Source: Hymenobacter cellulosilyticus (GTDB lineage Bacteria; Bacteroidota; Bacteroidia; Cytophagales; Hymenobacteraceae). Taken from it: DNA of 64,000 nucleotides. The stretch is taken from assembly GCF_022919215.1 (NCBI RefSeq), contig NZ_CP095046.1, positions 1 to 64,000 of the forward strand, written 5' to 3'. The notes below the pieces were generated by a model that saw only the letters and a program-made list of their open reading frames with translations, ran no database searches and had not been told where the DNA came from. The translations under genes and the position numbers were made by a program. Positions 8,891 through 21,526 of the stretch are shown here, piece by piece; the first letter of the stretch is position 1; every line of letters starts with the position of its first letter.

Positions 8891-8927
8891 CAGCGGCGGG
8901 CCCCTCCGCTGGAGAAGCCCGCCGCTG
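8891..8927 (-). other. Strong GC-rich hairpin without U tract
   Basis: Perfect 11-bp arms CAGCGGCGGGC (8891-8901) and GCCCGCCGCTG (8917-8927), with a smaller CTCC/GGAG stem inside the loop. It lies 30 nt downstream of the SPOR lipoprotein gene. No run of U follows, so it may be a mRNA 3'-end stabiliser or a weak terminator. Confidence 0.5.
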
Positions 8928-8956
8928 AACTTGGCGCCAAAGCCGGATGCCGCAGC

Positions 8957-9507
8957 CTAAAAGGTCGTTTTGTTGAGCACCACCTGAGCCGACTGTAGCT
9001 CCGCCTTGGGCGCAATGGGCCGGATGCGCAGCATGGCCTGCTCGGCTTCCAGACGGGTCAGGTAGTCGCCAACCCAGAGGCGGAACACGGGCTGCTTGAA
9101 GGTAATGTAGTCGGTTTCCTCGGGGTAGCGGCTGATGATGGCACGCCGAATAGCCATGGCCTGCTCCCGCTCCAACCCCACGTAGGCCAGGATGCGGAAA
9201 CCCTGGGCATACTTCACGTTCTGGTTGGTGTAGGACTGGTCGCGCAGACGCTGCTCAATCTGGGGGTTGACGTGGGCCGTGGGCGTAATCGGGGCGCGGT
9301 TGACGGGCGGGGCCGGCAAGCCGGTGGTTTTGGGCGGCGTGAATACCGGCCGGAACCGGCTCAGATCTTCGGGGCCGCCTGGGTAGTGGGTTTACGGGTG
9401 GTGTCGGGGGTGGCTACGGCACCGGTGCGGGCCGGAGCGGAAGAGGCGCAAGCCGCCAACGACAGGAAAGAGGAAAGCAGGAGCACGTTACGAACTAGGT
9501 GTATCAT
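8957..9507 (-). CDS. SPOR-domain lipoprotein (frameshifted)
   Basis: The frame opens at ATG 9507 with a lipoprotein signal (MIHLVRNVLLLSSFLSLAAC; Cys20 is the probable lipidated residue) and a Pro/Thr linker, and meets a stop after QAAPK. Adding one G in GGGG (9371-9374) continues it as EDLSRFRPVFTPPKTTG into the open frame that ends at 8957, giving 183 residues (551 + 1 nt = 184 codons). The C-terminal part (KYAQGFRILAYVGLEREQAM, then FRLWVGDYLTRLEAEQAM) is a SPOR-type repeat that binds denuded peptidoglycan glycan strands. The start overlaps the end of deoC by 20 nt, suggesting translational coupling. The break is likely an error. Confidence 0.75.
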
Positions 9508-10171
9508 TTTCTTCCAGCAAAGCTAGGCTATTCGAGGAACCCAGCCGGTCGGCGCCGGCCATTACCAGGGCCAGAGCGGCCGTGCGGGTGCGGATGCCGC
9601 CGGCCGCCTTGATACGCATGTGGGCCGGCAAATGACGACGCATCAGCTCAATATCTTCCACCGAAGCGCCCCGGCTGGCAAAGCCCGTGGAGGTCTTCAC
9701 GAAGTCGGCTCCAGCCGACTCGCAGAGCTGGCAGGCAGTGATAATTTCGTCGGGGGTGAGCAGGGCCGTTTCGATGATAACCTTGAGCAGGGCTTTCTTC
9801 ACGTGACAGAGCTCGGCCAGCTGCCCGATTTCGTCCTGCACCTCCGTCAGCCGGCCCGACTTAAAGGCGGCCACGTTGATGACCATGTCGATTTCGGTGG
9901 CGCCGTCGGCCAAGGCCTGGTGGGTTTCGAAGAACTTAACCTTGGTAATCTGGTAGCCCAGCGGGAAGCCGACCACGGTGCAGACGGGCACGCCGGAGCC
10001 CTGGAGCCGCTCGGCGGCGAAGCGCACGTAGCAGGGCGGCACGCATACGGAAGCAAACCGGGCCTGGGCGGCTTCCTGGCAAAGCTGGGCAATCTGGGCT
10101 TCCGTGGCATCGGGCCGCAGCAGGGTGTGGTCGATGCGGGAGGCTAAGCCAGTAGTAGAGTTTTGACTCAT
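9488..10171 (-). CDS. deoC: Deoxyribose-phosphate aldolase
   Basis: 227 residues, a class I aldolase with a TIM-barrel fold that splits 2-deoxyribose 5-phosphate into glyceraldehyde 3-phosphate and acetaldehyde in deoxynucleoside catabolism. The Schiff-base lysine is in ADFVKTSTGF (about K159). The proton-relay Asp is in EIDMVINV (about D95) and the second Lys is in RIKAAGGIRT (about K188). The frame extends upstream to 10219, but ATG 10171 (MSQNSTTGLASRIDHTLL) matches the family N-terminus. A promoter-like TATCTTTG lies 140 nt upstream. Confidence 0.95.
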   Translation of the reverse strand: MSQNSTTGLASRIDHTLLRPDATEAQIAQLCQEAAQARFASVCVPPCYVRFAAERLQGSGVPVCTVVGFPLGYQITKVKFFETHQALADGATEIDMVINVAAFKSGRLTEVQDEIGQLAELCHVKKALLKVIIETALLTPDEIITACQLCESAGADFVKTSTGFASRGASVEDIELMRRHLPAHMRIKAAGGIRTRTAALALVMAGADRLGSSNSLALLEENDTPSS

Positions 10172-10198
10172 AGAGCGGGGTGGGAGGTAAAACAAAGA

Positions 10199-10232
10199 GT
10201 GGCAGACAGCTTCTTGCAAAGCCGCCTGCCAC
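10199..10232 (-). terminator. Probable terminator in the deoC leader
   Basis: Arms GTGGCAGACAGC (10199-10210) and GCCGCCTGCCAC (10221-10232) form a 12-bp stem with two G-U pairs, followed on the minus strand by TCTTTGTTTT. It lies between the SBBP gene ending at 10328 and deoC, so it may end the former or attenuate the latter. Confidence 0.5.
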
Positions 10233-10310
10233 TACCTACTACTCATTTTCCGGAGAGTCGGAGAAATGAGGTAAAGTTCAGATGTAAGGCAAAGGGCAAA
10301 CCGCCCGGCA

Positions 10311-10318
10311 CAAAGATA
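10311..10318 (-). promoter_or_regulatory. Possible -7 promoter element for deoC
   Basis: Minus-strand TATCTTTG matches TAnnTTTG; no clear -33 partner was seen at the expected spacing. The leader to deoC would be about 140 nt and contains the hairpin at 10199-10232. Confidence 0.35.
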
Positions 10319-10327
10319 GTGCCGCCC

Positions 10328-11952
10328 CTACTCCACCTTCAGCTTAGCCATCCGCACAGGCTGGCCGGGGGTGTCCGCCTGCAGCACGTAGAGGCCGGGC
10401 GCTACGCCCTGCACCGACAGTACCGCGCCGGTAGCCGTGCGCACCCTGCGGCCTAGGGCATCAGTCAGGGTGAGCGTGGTAGTGGCCGTAGCCGCAGGCA
10501 CCTGCACGCTGGTGCGGGCCGGGTTGGGGTAGATAGCCAAGGCGGCCGCCGCGGCTGGGGCACGCGAAGCTAACACTGTGTTATCTTGGATGGAAGCCCA
10601 AAAGCTTGCCGTAGCGTTATACGGGATGCTAACATCCATGGAGAGGGAACCAAACTCAGCATAGCCAAAGACGGCTCCGCCCAGGTATACCTGCCCGTAG
10701 CTGTTAGCCGCGAAAGACCGGATGGGCGCCCAAGTGGTCTTGGTAATAAACTGCATCCAGGCCTTCGTAGCACTAGTGCCGTTATCCGTAAAGCGCCCTA
10801 TGCCCCGTTGCCCATTCCCGTAGGACCCGCCACGTACACGGCTGGTCCCTGCACCACTAACTTTTGGACTTCGTCCTTGTAACCGTTGCCGAGGGGCATT
10901 GACCACACGAAGCTGCTGCTGGCGCCCGCGTCGACCAGCTTCGTCACAAACCCATCCCCATTCGTATAATTTTTGGTGGTCAGCGTTTGATTACCGATCA
11001 GGCTGGAACCATAAAACTCTCCCCCTACATACACATTCGCCCCACCCACGGCCACGACATTGGCATAGGCATTACCCGGGCCGCCTATCTGCTGTACCCA
11101 CGTAAAGGAAGGAGCAGTACCTGAATCAGTCAGCTTTACTACGTACCCGTTAAAATTGCTGTTGCTCGTCAGGGTAGTAGCCCCAAAAGTAGCTTGGCCA
11201 CCAAAATGGCCGCTCACGTACACGTTGCTGCCGCTGGCCGCTACCCCGCGGGCGGAGGCACCTAAACCGCGAAACCAGTTGGGTGTGGCCGCCATGCCGG
11301 TGTCCGTGAGTCGCAGCAGGTAGCCACCGTCGTTGGTCAGCGTCTGACCGGCAATGGTAACCGTGCCTTTCAAGTACCCCACGGCGTAGAGGTTAGCCCC
11401 GCTGACGGCCAGATTACCAATGCCCCCCACGGGCAGGTGCTGGGCCCAATTGACGGTGGCCCCAGTGCTGGTATCGGTGACCCGGGCCAGAAACTGGCCT
11501 TCTTCGGCCACGGTGGTGTTCCCCAGGGTGGCCCCAGTGCCGCAGGTGCCAGCCAGATAGATACCATCCGGCCCCAGGGCTATGGTCGTGGCCACATCAT
11601 TAGTCAGACTACCCAAGCGCTGCGCCCACACAAACGAGTTGGTAGTACGGCTCCACTTAGCAATGAATAGATCATCACGGTCTACACCCGTGCCCTGGCT
11701 GGTGAGCGTGGTGTTGCCGAAGCTAACGGTGCCGGCAAACTCACCGGCCATGTACACGTCGCCGGCCGCGTTGACAACGGTGGCAGTAGCAATGGCTTCC
11801 CCTTGTGGGCTGGTGGTTTTTTTGAAGCTTCTTGCGAAGCTCCAGGTGGGAGCCTGGGCCTGCACGGCGGTTGGGGCCAAGCCTAGGGCCAGCAGGCCCA
11901 GCAGGAACAGTCGGCTTGGCCAGCTTGCCCGCGAAGAATAGGTGTGTTGCAT
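10328..11952 (-). CDS. Secreted SBBP-repeat protein with T9SS sorting domain, copy 1 (frameshifted)
   Basis: Starts at ATG 11952 (MQHTYSSRASWPSRLFLLGL) with a signal peptide ending VQAQ. Then come repeated units such as VYMAGEFAGTVSFGNTTLTS and YLAGTCGTGATLGNTTV, about 50 residues each, typical of SBBP (beta-propeller-like) repeats. The C-terminus (LAIYPNPARTSVQVPAA to MAKLKVE) is a T9SS type A domain. The frame breaks after GPTGMGNG and resumes as IGRFTDNGTSATKAW; one extra C in CCCC (10803-10806) repairs it to 541 residues. The neighbouring gene at 12171-13802 is a close paralogue without this break, which shows where the frame should go. Ligand unknown. Confidence 0.8.
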
Positions 11953-12170
11953 AGTAAGAAGATAAAAGCGTGAAAAAGGGAATACTTGGATAAGCCTGAG
12001 CAGAGGGAGCAGAAGCAGAAGCGGCGTGCTCAGTGGCCCGCCCAAAAGGAAGTGTTGGCCGGCCGGTGCGGTTCTTTTTCAAACGCCCCACGGCCGGGTA
12101 ACGGAGCGAAACAGGGGCGGACGATAATAACTAGAAAACGTTTTTACCAGTCCATGCGGACAACCCTGCC

Positions 12171-13802
12171 CTACTCCACCTTCAGCTTAGCCATCCGCAC
12201 AGGCTGGCCGGGAGTGGCGGCCCGTAGCACGTAGAGGCCGGGCGCTACGCCCTGCACCGAGAGTGCCGCGCCGGTAGCCGTGCGCACCGAGCGGCCCAGG
12301 GCATCGGTCAGGGTGAGCGTGGTAGCCATCGTGGCCGCAGGTACCTGTACGCTGGTGCGGGCCGGGTTGGGGTAGATAGCCAGGCCCGCCGCCGCGGCCG
12401 AAGTAGAGGAAGCCAGCACGGTGTTATCCTGGATGGAAGCCCAGAAGTTCGCCATAGCGTTATACGGAATGTTGATTGTTAGTGGGAGGGAGCCAAACTC
12501 GGCATAGCCAGAAACGCTTCCGCCCAGGTATACCTGACCGTAGCTGTTAGCCGCAAGGGACCGAATAGGCGCATGGATAGATTTCCTGATAAACTCCATC
12601 CACGCCTTCGTAGCACTCGTTCCGTTATCCGTAAAACGCCCTACGCACGAGTTGCCCGTTCCCGTTGGACCGGCCACGTACACGGCTGGTCCCTGCACCA
12701 CTAACTTTTGGACTTCGTCCTTATATCCGTTGTTGATGGGCATTGCCCACATGAAGCTGCTGCTAGGGCCCGCGTCGGTCAGCTTCGTCACAAATCCCCC
12801 GAGATTAGTATAGTTATTGGTGGTCAGCGTTTGATTACCGATCCGACTGGAACCCAGAAACTCTCCCCCTACGTACACACTCGTCCCGCTCACGGCCACG
12901 GCATTGGCAATGGCATTATCCGGGCCACCCATCTGTTGTACCCAGTTGAAAGCAGGAGCAGCGGTATCCGAATCGGTCAGCTTTACCACATATCCGTTAC
13001 GATAAGCGTTGCTCGTCAGGGTAGTAGTCCCAAAGGTAGCCTGGCCGCCAAAAGAGCCACTCACGTACACGCTGCTGCCGCTGACCGCTACATCACTAGC
13101 AACATTACCCAGACTGCGAATCCAGCTGGGAGTAGCCGCCGTACCCGTATCCGTGAGTCGCAGCAGGTAGCCCCCGTCGTGTGTCAGCGTCTGACCAGCC
13201 ACGGTAACCGTGCCTTTCATGTACCCCGTGGCGTAGAGGTTGGACCCGCTGACAGCCAGTTTGCCAATGCCCCCCAGGGAATGGTGCTGGGCCCAGCGGA
13301 CGGTGGCCCCGGTGCCCGTATCGGTAACCCGGGCCAGAAACTGGCCCTCTTCGGCCACGGTGACGTTCCCGAAAGTAGCCCCCCTGCCACAGGTGCCGGC
13401 GAGGTACACGCCATCTGGCCCCAGGGCTATGGCCAGGGCCGCATCATCGGTCAGACCACTCAGGCGCTGCGCCCACACAAACGAGTTAGTGGTACGACTC
13501 CACTTGGCAATAAATAAATCATTAAAGTAGGCTGTACCAGTGCCTTGGCTGGTGAGCGTAGTGCTGCCCAGGGTAACGGTGCCGGCAAACCCACCGGCCA
13601 CATACACGTCGCCGGCCGCGTTGGCCACGGTGGCAGTAACCAGGGCCTCCCCTTGTGGGCTCGTGCTCTTTTTCAGGTTGGTGACGAAGTTCCAGGTGGG
13701 AGCCTGGGCCTGCACGGCGGATGGGGCCAGACCCAAGGTCAGCAGGCCCAGCAGGAACAGCCGGCTTGGCCAGGTTGCCCGCGAAGAATAGGTGTGTTGC
13801 AT
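12171..13802 (-). CDS. Secreted SBBP-repeat protein with T9SS sorting domain, copy 2
   Basis: 543 residues from ATG 13802 (MQHTYSSRATWPSRLFLLGL); the frame is open further upstream but this start matches copy 1. Signal peptide ends AVQAQ. About eight units of the form VYVAGGFAGTVTLGSTTLTS, each followed by DLFIAKWS- or GYVVKLTD-like strands, suggest a beta-propeller. The T9SS sorting domain is at about 470-543. DNA and protein closely match copy 1 at 10328-11952, including the sequence before the start codon and the last 240 bp, so the pair arose by tandem duplication of about 1.8 kb. Probably surface-exposed or released; function unknown. Confidence 0.85.
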   Translation of the reverse strand: MQHTYSSRATWPSRLFLLGLLTLGLAPSAVQAQAPTWNFVTNLKKSTSPQGEALVTATVANAAGDVYVAGGFAGTVTLGSTTLTSQGTGTAYFNDLFIAKWSRTTNSFVWAQRLSGLTDDAALAIALGPDGVYLAGTCGRGATFGNVTVAEEGQFLARVTDTGTGATVRWAQHHSLGGIGKLAVSGSNLYATGYMKGTVTVAGQTLTHDGGYLLRLTDTGTAATPSWIRSLGNVASDVAVSGSSVYVSGSFGGQATFGTTTLTSNAYRNGYVVKLTDSDTAAPAFNWVQQMGGPDNAIANAVAVSGTSVYVGGEFLGSSRIGNQTLTTNNYTNLGGFVTKLTDAGPSSSFMWAMPINNGYKDEVQKLVVQGPAVYVAGPTGTGNSCVGRFTDNGTSATKAWMEFIRKSIHAPIRSLAANSYGQVYLGGSVSGYAEFGSLPLTINIPYNAMANFWASIQDNTVLASSTSAAAAGLAIYPNPARTSVQVPAATMATTLTLTDALGRSVRTATGAALSVQGVAPGLYVLRAATPGQPVRMAKLKVE

Positions 13803-13995
13803 AGTAAGAAGATAAAAGCGTGGAAAAGGGAATACTGGGGTAAGCCGAAGAGGAAGTAATGCAAGTAGGAACGGTGGGCTCGTTGGCCGCCCGAAAGGAA
13901 GAACAAGCCGGCCGATTCGCGGCTTTGCCAAACACCCCCGCCCCACGGCCGGGCAACGGGGACAAATCAGGACTGGTACTGGCTAAGGAGTCATA

Positions 13996-14636
13996 TTACT
14001 GTACAATGCGGGCCTTCACGGCCGAATACTGGGGCTCGGTGGTAGAGCCCAGCAGGGCCGCGGCCTTCACGAATACCTTGGTGCCCGACTCGAACGGGCC
14101 GAGCTGCCGCTCCCGCCCGCCGCCGGTGGCCACCAGCCAGTGCTCCTCGGGCAGCTTGGCATCGGTGGAGTAGCGCAGCAGGTTTTGGATAGTCCCCGTG
14201 GGGCGCGAGAATTTTACCAGTACACAGCCCGGCTGGGAGCCGTCGAGTAGGTCGATGCCCATGAGGGCCTCGGGGCCGGCTGCTTCTGGGTGAGGCCGCC
14301 GGTGCTGCCGTTCTCGGCCAGGGTGAGGCCACTGGAAAGCAGGGCGGGCTCGTTGGCGGGATAGTCGAGGTTGAGGCGCTTGGCCAGCCGGCCCAGCTCC
14401 CGGAGTACCGTCGTGCGCAGCTCGTCGCGGTGGGCCGTCTGGGCGGGTGTGGGGTAGTCGGTGGCGGCCACGTCGGCGTCGAGGGCGGCTACGGCCGTGG
14501 CCAGGGCTTTGGTCAGGCTTCTACCGTCGGCGACAAAGAGGCTGGCCTCGGTTTGGCGCACTACGCTGTGAGCCAGGGGCGAAACGGCATCGTAGGAGAG
14601 CCGGTTGTAATCTTCAATAAGCTTGGGCTTACGCAT
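13996..14636 (-). CDS. Conserved hypothetical protein (frameshifted)
   Basis: I do not recognise the family. The frame from ATG 14636 (MRKPKLIEDYNRLSYDAVSP) encodes an Ala/Leu-rich, probably helical domain and runs out of frame after GGLTQKQPAP. The protein-like continuation is EALMGIDLLDGSQPGCVLVKF to the stop at 13996. One extra G in GGGG (14272-14275) gives 213 residues (641 + 1 nt = 214 codons). The C-terminal half reads like a compact beta domain (GPFESGTKVFVKAAALLGST). There is no signal peptide or membrane segment, so it is probably cytoplasmic. The 21-bp repeat array lies directly upstream of it. Confidence 0.6.
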
Positions 14637-14776
14637 AAAATAAGAAGAAAGTGGTGGGATAAATCAACGCGCAATAGGTAGGATAAGGTGAACAGTAACA
14701 GGCCTCTAAGGTGTATATAATTCCCAGGATATAGACACCTGCGCTCAATATTTTTTTACGTACCAGGATGGGCTAC

Positions 14777-15068
14777 CAACTGACTAGCCCTGGCAATCCA
14801 CAACGGCCTTCGGCGAACTGCCAACGGCTCGTTGGCACCTCCCAGCAAGGCATTGTGTATCCGCAATGAGTCGTTGGGGAACCGCATTGTTCTGTCGGCA
14901 GGTCATAGCTGGCAGACAAGCATCAACAAGTGCCCGTTGGGTCTTCGCAATACTCTGTTGTGAACCCGCAACGGCTGGTTGACAATCCACAAGAAGACGT
15001 TGCGGAATGCCAACCAGCCGTTGCGACCTTACAAAAGAACGTTGTCTGTTAGCCAGCTATTGTGCCAG
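14777..15068. repeat. Array of about 13 degenerate 21-bp tandem repeats with internal dyad
   Basis: Units begin with CAA at 14777, 14801, 14822, 14846, 14864, 14885, 14904, 14924, 14948, 14969, 14990, 15011, 15032 and 15054. Most spacings are 21 nt (range 18-24). The common form is CAA-N6-GTTG-N8, so each unit holds a small inverted repeat CAAC...GTTG; examples are CAACGGCTGGTTG, CAACCAGCCGTTG and CAATACTCTGTTG. The array fills most of the 452-bp gap between two minus-strand genes. Because 21 is seven codons, an open frame (14784-14990, minus) runs through it, but it looks like a by-product. Not a CRISPR: there are no conserved repeats with unique spacers. Confidence 0.7.
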
Positions 15069-15088
15069 ACTACGGGGGCAGCCCGTCT

Positions 15089-16798
15089 CTACTCCACCAC
15101 GAGGCGGGCCGTGCGCAAGGGCTGGCCGGGCGTCGTGGCCTGCAACACGTAGAGGCCGGGCGCTACGCCCTGCACTGGCAGTACCGTGCCAGAGGCCGTA
15201 CGCACTGTGCGGCCCGTGGCATCCAGCAGAGTAAGTGTGGTAGCGGCCGTGGCCTCGGGTACACGCACGCTAGTGCGGGCCGGGTTCGGCCACAAGCTCA
15301 GCTCTGGGCGGGCCGTGGCCGGAGCCGTAGCGGTTATAGTGTTGTCCTGTAGGGCGGCCAGATAGCCAACCAGCCCTATAGCAGGACTGATTACCGTTTG
15401 ACTGCCGAAGGTAGCCCGGTCATAAATTGCACCGGCGGCATAGACATTGGTACCAACCAAGGCCAGGCCCAGCAGGCTGTCGTCTCCTACCCCACCCCCA
15501 CGTTGCGCCCAGCTATAGTCGGCAGAGCTGCCGCTGTCAATAAGCTTGGCGACGAATAAGTCTGTCCCGCCGGCACTGGTCAGCACAGTTGAGCCAAAGC
15601 TTGCTGTTGATCCATACGCATCGAAAGTACCTCCCACGTACACATTGGAACCTGCTACCACGACCCGGGTAGCTTCGTCATCACTCGAACTGCCGGCTTG
15701 CTTGGCCCAGATAAAGCCAGCCGACGAGCCGGTATCCGTTAGTTTGGTAACAAATACGTCGGAGGTAGTGATGGAAGGAGACCCACTGGCCCGACTTGTC
15801 ATGGAGAGATTGTCAAAATTGGCCGTTCCACTGAATTGCCCCACTACATATACATTGGCTCCTACCACCGTCATTGCACTCGCGCGGACAAAGCCCTTCG
15901 CTTGTTGGACCCAGCCAAAGTTGCCGCCACTGCCCGTATCCGTAAACTTGGTGATGAACATACTACGTGAAGGAACCGCCACATTCTGGTTGCCAAAATC
16001 CACTTCCGTGCTGGTCAGCGTACCGGCCATGTAGATACTGGTTCCACTCACGGCCAGCGCGGAGGCAACATCCGTATCGTATCCTCCGGCACGCTGGGCC
16101 CAGGCAAATGAGCAGGTACTACCCGCATCGGTGAGCTTGGTGAGGAATATGTTCCGGCGGCCACGTTTGCCAAGAGTGATACCGCCGAAAAGTATTGGTG
16201 TGGTGCCCTGATAGTCGGAGCTGTAATACCCAGCCATATACACGTCCGTACCCCTCACGGCCAGGGCCGTAGCAACATCTTCCGACGGTCCGCCGGCATA
16301 CTGGGCCCACTCAAACTGAGCAGCAGTACCCGTATCCGTCAGCTTAGCAATGAAGGCATCGGCGCCCTGCCAAGTAGTATTCCTGTTGGGGTTAACCAAA
16401 TCTGTGTTACCAAACTGCACAGTACCCCCAAAGCGCCCGGCAATGTAAACGCTGTTCCCGTTCACAGCTATTGTATTGACCTCGGCGTAGCCAGTTCCGC
16501 CGGCTTTTTGCGCCCATACGAAGCTATTGCTAACCGTGCTCCATTTGGCCACGAATAGGTACGCGCTACTGATGCCATTACCGGTCAGGGTAATATTGCC
16601 GAAGGTGGCGCTGCCGTAATACGTGCCGGATATGTAGATATTCCCGCTGGCATCACTCGTCGTGGCTCTTACCTCAGACCGGATAGCGCCAGTACCCATT
16701 GCCATTTGCCAAGCGGGAGCCTGGGCCTGGGCTGCCTGGGCTGCAAACAGCCCTGTAATCAGCACACTAAGTATTCGAATCAGTACCGTTTTTTTCAT
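15089..16798 (-). CDS. Secreted SBBP-repeat protein with T9SS sorting domain, third member
   Basis: 569 residues, intact. Signal peptide MKKTVLIRILSVLITGLFAA ending AQAQ. About nine units of the type IYISGTYYGSATFGNITLTG or VYIAGRFGGTVQFGNT alternate with FVAKW / FIAKLTDTG strands, as in the two proteins at 10328-13802, but it is more divergent. The C-terminal sorting domain begins LSLWPNPARTSVRVPEA and ends ARLVVE. It likely forms a propeller displayed through T9SS. It is the upstream member of a run of three related genes on one strand, separated from the pair by an unknown gene and the 21-bp repeat array. Confidence 0.85.
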   Translation of the reverse strand: MKKTVLIRILSVLITGLFAAQAAQAQAPAWQMAMGTGAIRSEVRATTSDASGNIYISGTYYGSATFGNITLTGNGISSAYLFVAKWSTVSNSFVWAQKAGGTGYAEVNTIAVNGNSVYIAGRFGGTVQFGNTDLVNPNRNTTWQGADAFIAKLTDTGTAAQFEWAQYAGGPSEDVATALAVRGTDVYMAGYYSSDYQGTTPILFGGITLGKRGRRNIFLTKLTDAGSTCSFAWAQRAGGYDTDVASALAVSGTSIYMAGTLTSTEVDFGNQNVAVPSRSMFITKFTDTGSGGNFGWVQQAKGFVRASAMTVVGANVYVVGQFSGTANFDNLSMTSRASGSPSITTSDVFVTKLTDTGSSAGFIWAKQAGSSSDDEATRVVVAGSNVYVGGTFDAYGSTASFGSTVLTSAGGTDLFVAKLIDSGSSADYSWAQRGGGVGDDSLLGLALVGTNVYAAGAIYDRATFGSQTVISPAIGLVGYLAALQDNTITATAPATARPELSLWPNPARTSVRVPEATAATTLTLLDATGRTVRTASGTVLPVQGVAPGLYVLQATTPGQPLRTARLVVE

Positions 16799-16935
16799 AG
16801 TAGGTCAAGTTATTATTCCTGAAGGCAAGGTAAGTAACTTGAATGATTCCTTTCGATTACTATATTATTTCGGCAGCACTTCGGCCTATGATTCGGTCAA
16901 TAAAACCGTAGAGTTGCTAGGGATTACCAACAAAA

Positions 16936-16958
16936 AACCCGGCCTTGAGAGCCGGGTT
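16936..16958 (-). terminator. Rho-independent terminator of secA
   Basis: Stem AACCCGGC (16936-16943) with GCCGGGTT (16951-16958), loop of 7 nt, followed on the minus strand by a run of T; 26 nt past the secA stop codon. Confidence 0.8.
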
Positions 16959-16984
16959 CTGTGTCTACTACTGCTGAAGCTTAC

Positions 16985-20385
<3,401 letters not shown>

Positions 20386-20421
20386 GCTGCTAGTTTTTAA
20401 CTGAAACGCCGGGGCGTACTC

Positions 20422-20429
20422 CAAATTTA
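20422..20429 (-). promoter_or_regulatory. Possible -7 promoter element for secA
   Basis: Minus-strand TAAATTTG fits TAnnTTTG, 36 nt before the secA start codon, a spacing similar to that seen before rpsH and the gene at 27803. No clear -33 element. Confidence 0.45.
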
Positions 20430-20590
20430 CGGCGTTTTTTGGGAATTCCCCGGCCATAGCGTCGCTCCGACCCATTAAACGACAAAACCCCGCCACCTCA
20501 AAGAGTGTGCGGGGTTTCAACGAAAGAAAAGATGTCAGGTATTTTGGGGTCGAAAGGGCGGTATATGCTAAAAATGACGCGGTTTGAAGC

Positions 20591-21523
20591 TTAGGAGGCT
20601 ACGGCCATCGGCTCTTCCGGCGTGTTGCGCAGCGTGTGCATCATTTCGTTGACGCAGCCGTGCAAGCGGTGTTCCACGCTCGGCAGTAGGTTGCCCTGTT
20701 TGCTGCCCAGGACGCTATACACCGGCCGGGCGGCGGCTAAGCCAAACTTCTGCATGGATTTCGGCACCACGAAGGAAGTATCCATACCGCCCATATCGGC
20801 GGCCAGGCGCGCCAGGTCGGCCCAGGTGAAGGAGCCCTGGTTGGCCAAGTGCCATACGCCCCGCTCCTCGTCGATGAGCAGATCCAGGGACACGTTCACC
20901 AGATCGGGTACGAAGGTGGGTGAGATGAGCACGTCGTCGGCGGCTTCGAAAGCCTGCTTCTGGTGCCCGGCTTTCAGGGCATGATACACGAAGTTGTATT
21001 CGTCCCAGGGCCCGAAAAACGCGCTGGTTCGCACTACCAGGGCGTTAGACATGCAATGCAGCACATCCTTTTCGGCCAGGCGCTTGCTGTTGCCATACAC
21101 GTTCAGCGGCCGAGGCGTATCACTTTCCACGTAAGCCGCCGACTTATTCCCATCAAACACCAGGTCGGAAGAGAAAGTCAGGAAGTGAATGTCGCGGTAG
21201 GCGCAGGCCGCAGCCAGAATAGCCGGTCCGGTGGTGTTTTCGCGGTAGCAGCGGGCAAAGTCCTTTTCGGCCTCGTCCACCTTCACATAGCCGGCCGTGT
21301 TGACTACTGCCCAAGGATTGTATTGCGTTAGGGCACGCTCTACCGACTGCGGGTCGGTAATATCCAGTTCCTGGCGGCTCAGTGCTACGGTTTCGATGCC
21401 GCGAATAGCACAGATACGCTGAAAAGCCCGGCCCAGCGTGCCATTAGCACCGGTAATGAGCAGGGGTTGGACGGGCGCCTGGATGGAGCCCGGACTCAGA
21501 TCATTCGAATCAAGTATTTTCAT
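20591..21523 (-). CDS. RmlD-like sugar-nucleotide reductase (SDR family)
   Basis: 310 residues, extended short-chain dehydrogenase of the RmlD substrate-binding family (dTDP-4-dehydrorhamnose reductase-like). The NAD(P) motif [10 protein letters not shown] is at 25-34, the active-site tyrosine and lysine are in [11 protein letters not shown], and the family signature [13 protein letters not shown] is present. It would reduce a keto-sugar nucleotide for cell-surface glycan. It starts 3 nt after the stop of the GH1-like gene on the same strand, so the two are co-translated. To my knowledge these two domains occur fused in other bacteria, which suggests they act together and that the sugar substrate may not be rhamnose. 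Confidence 0.85.
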   Translation of the reverse strand: MKILDSNDLSPGSIQAPVQPLLITGANGTLGRAFQRICAIRGIETVALSRQELDITDPQSVERALTQYNPWAVVNTAGYVKVDEAEKDFARCYRENTTGPAILAAACAYRDIHFLTFSSDLVFDGNKSAAYVESDTPRPLNVYGNSKRLAEKDVLHCMSNALVVRTSAFFGPWDEYNFVYHALKAGHQKQAFEAADDVLISPTFVPDLVNVSLDLLIDEERGVWHLANQGSFTWADLARLAADMGGMDTSFVVPKSMQKFGLAAARPVYSVLGSKQGNLLPSVEHRLHGCVNEMMHTLRNTPEEPMAVAS

Positions 21524-21526
21524 AGC

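Noticed and set aside
13991..14332. 113-codon Arg/Pro-rich frame over the hypothetical gene
   Set aside because: Composition is typical of an out-of-frame reading; the overlapping frame 13996-14262 gives a normal protein-like sequence that joins to the upstream part.
14784..14990. Small gene on the minus strand within the 21-bp array
   Set aside because: The frame stays open because the repeat period is a multiple of three; composition is repeat-driven and no start region or homologue is evident.
14777..15068. CRISPR array
   Set aside because: The repeated part is short (about 13 bp), degenerate and has no unique spacers of even length; no cas gene is nearby.
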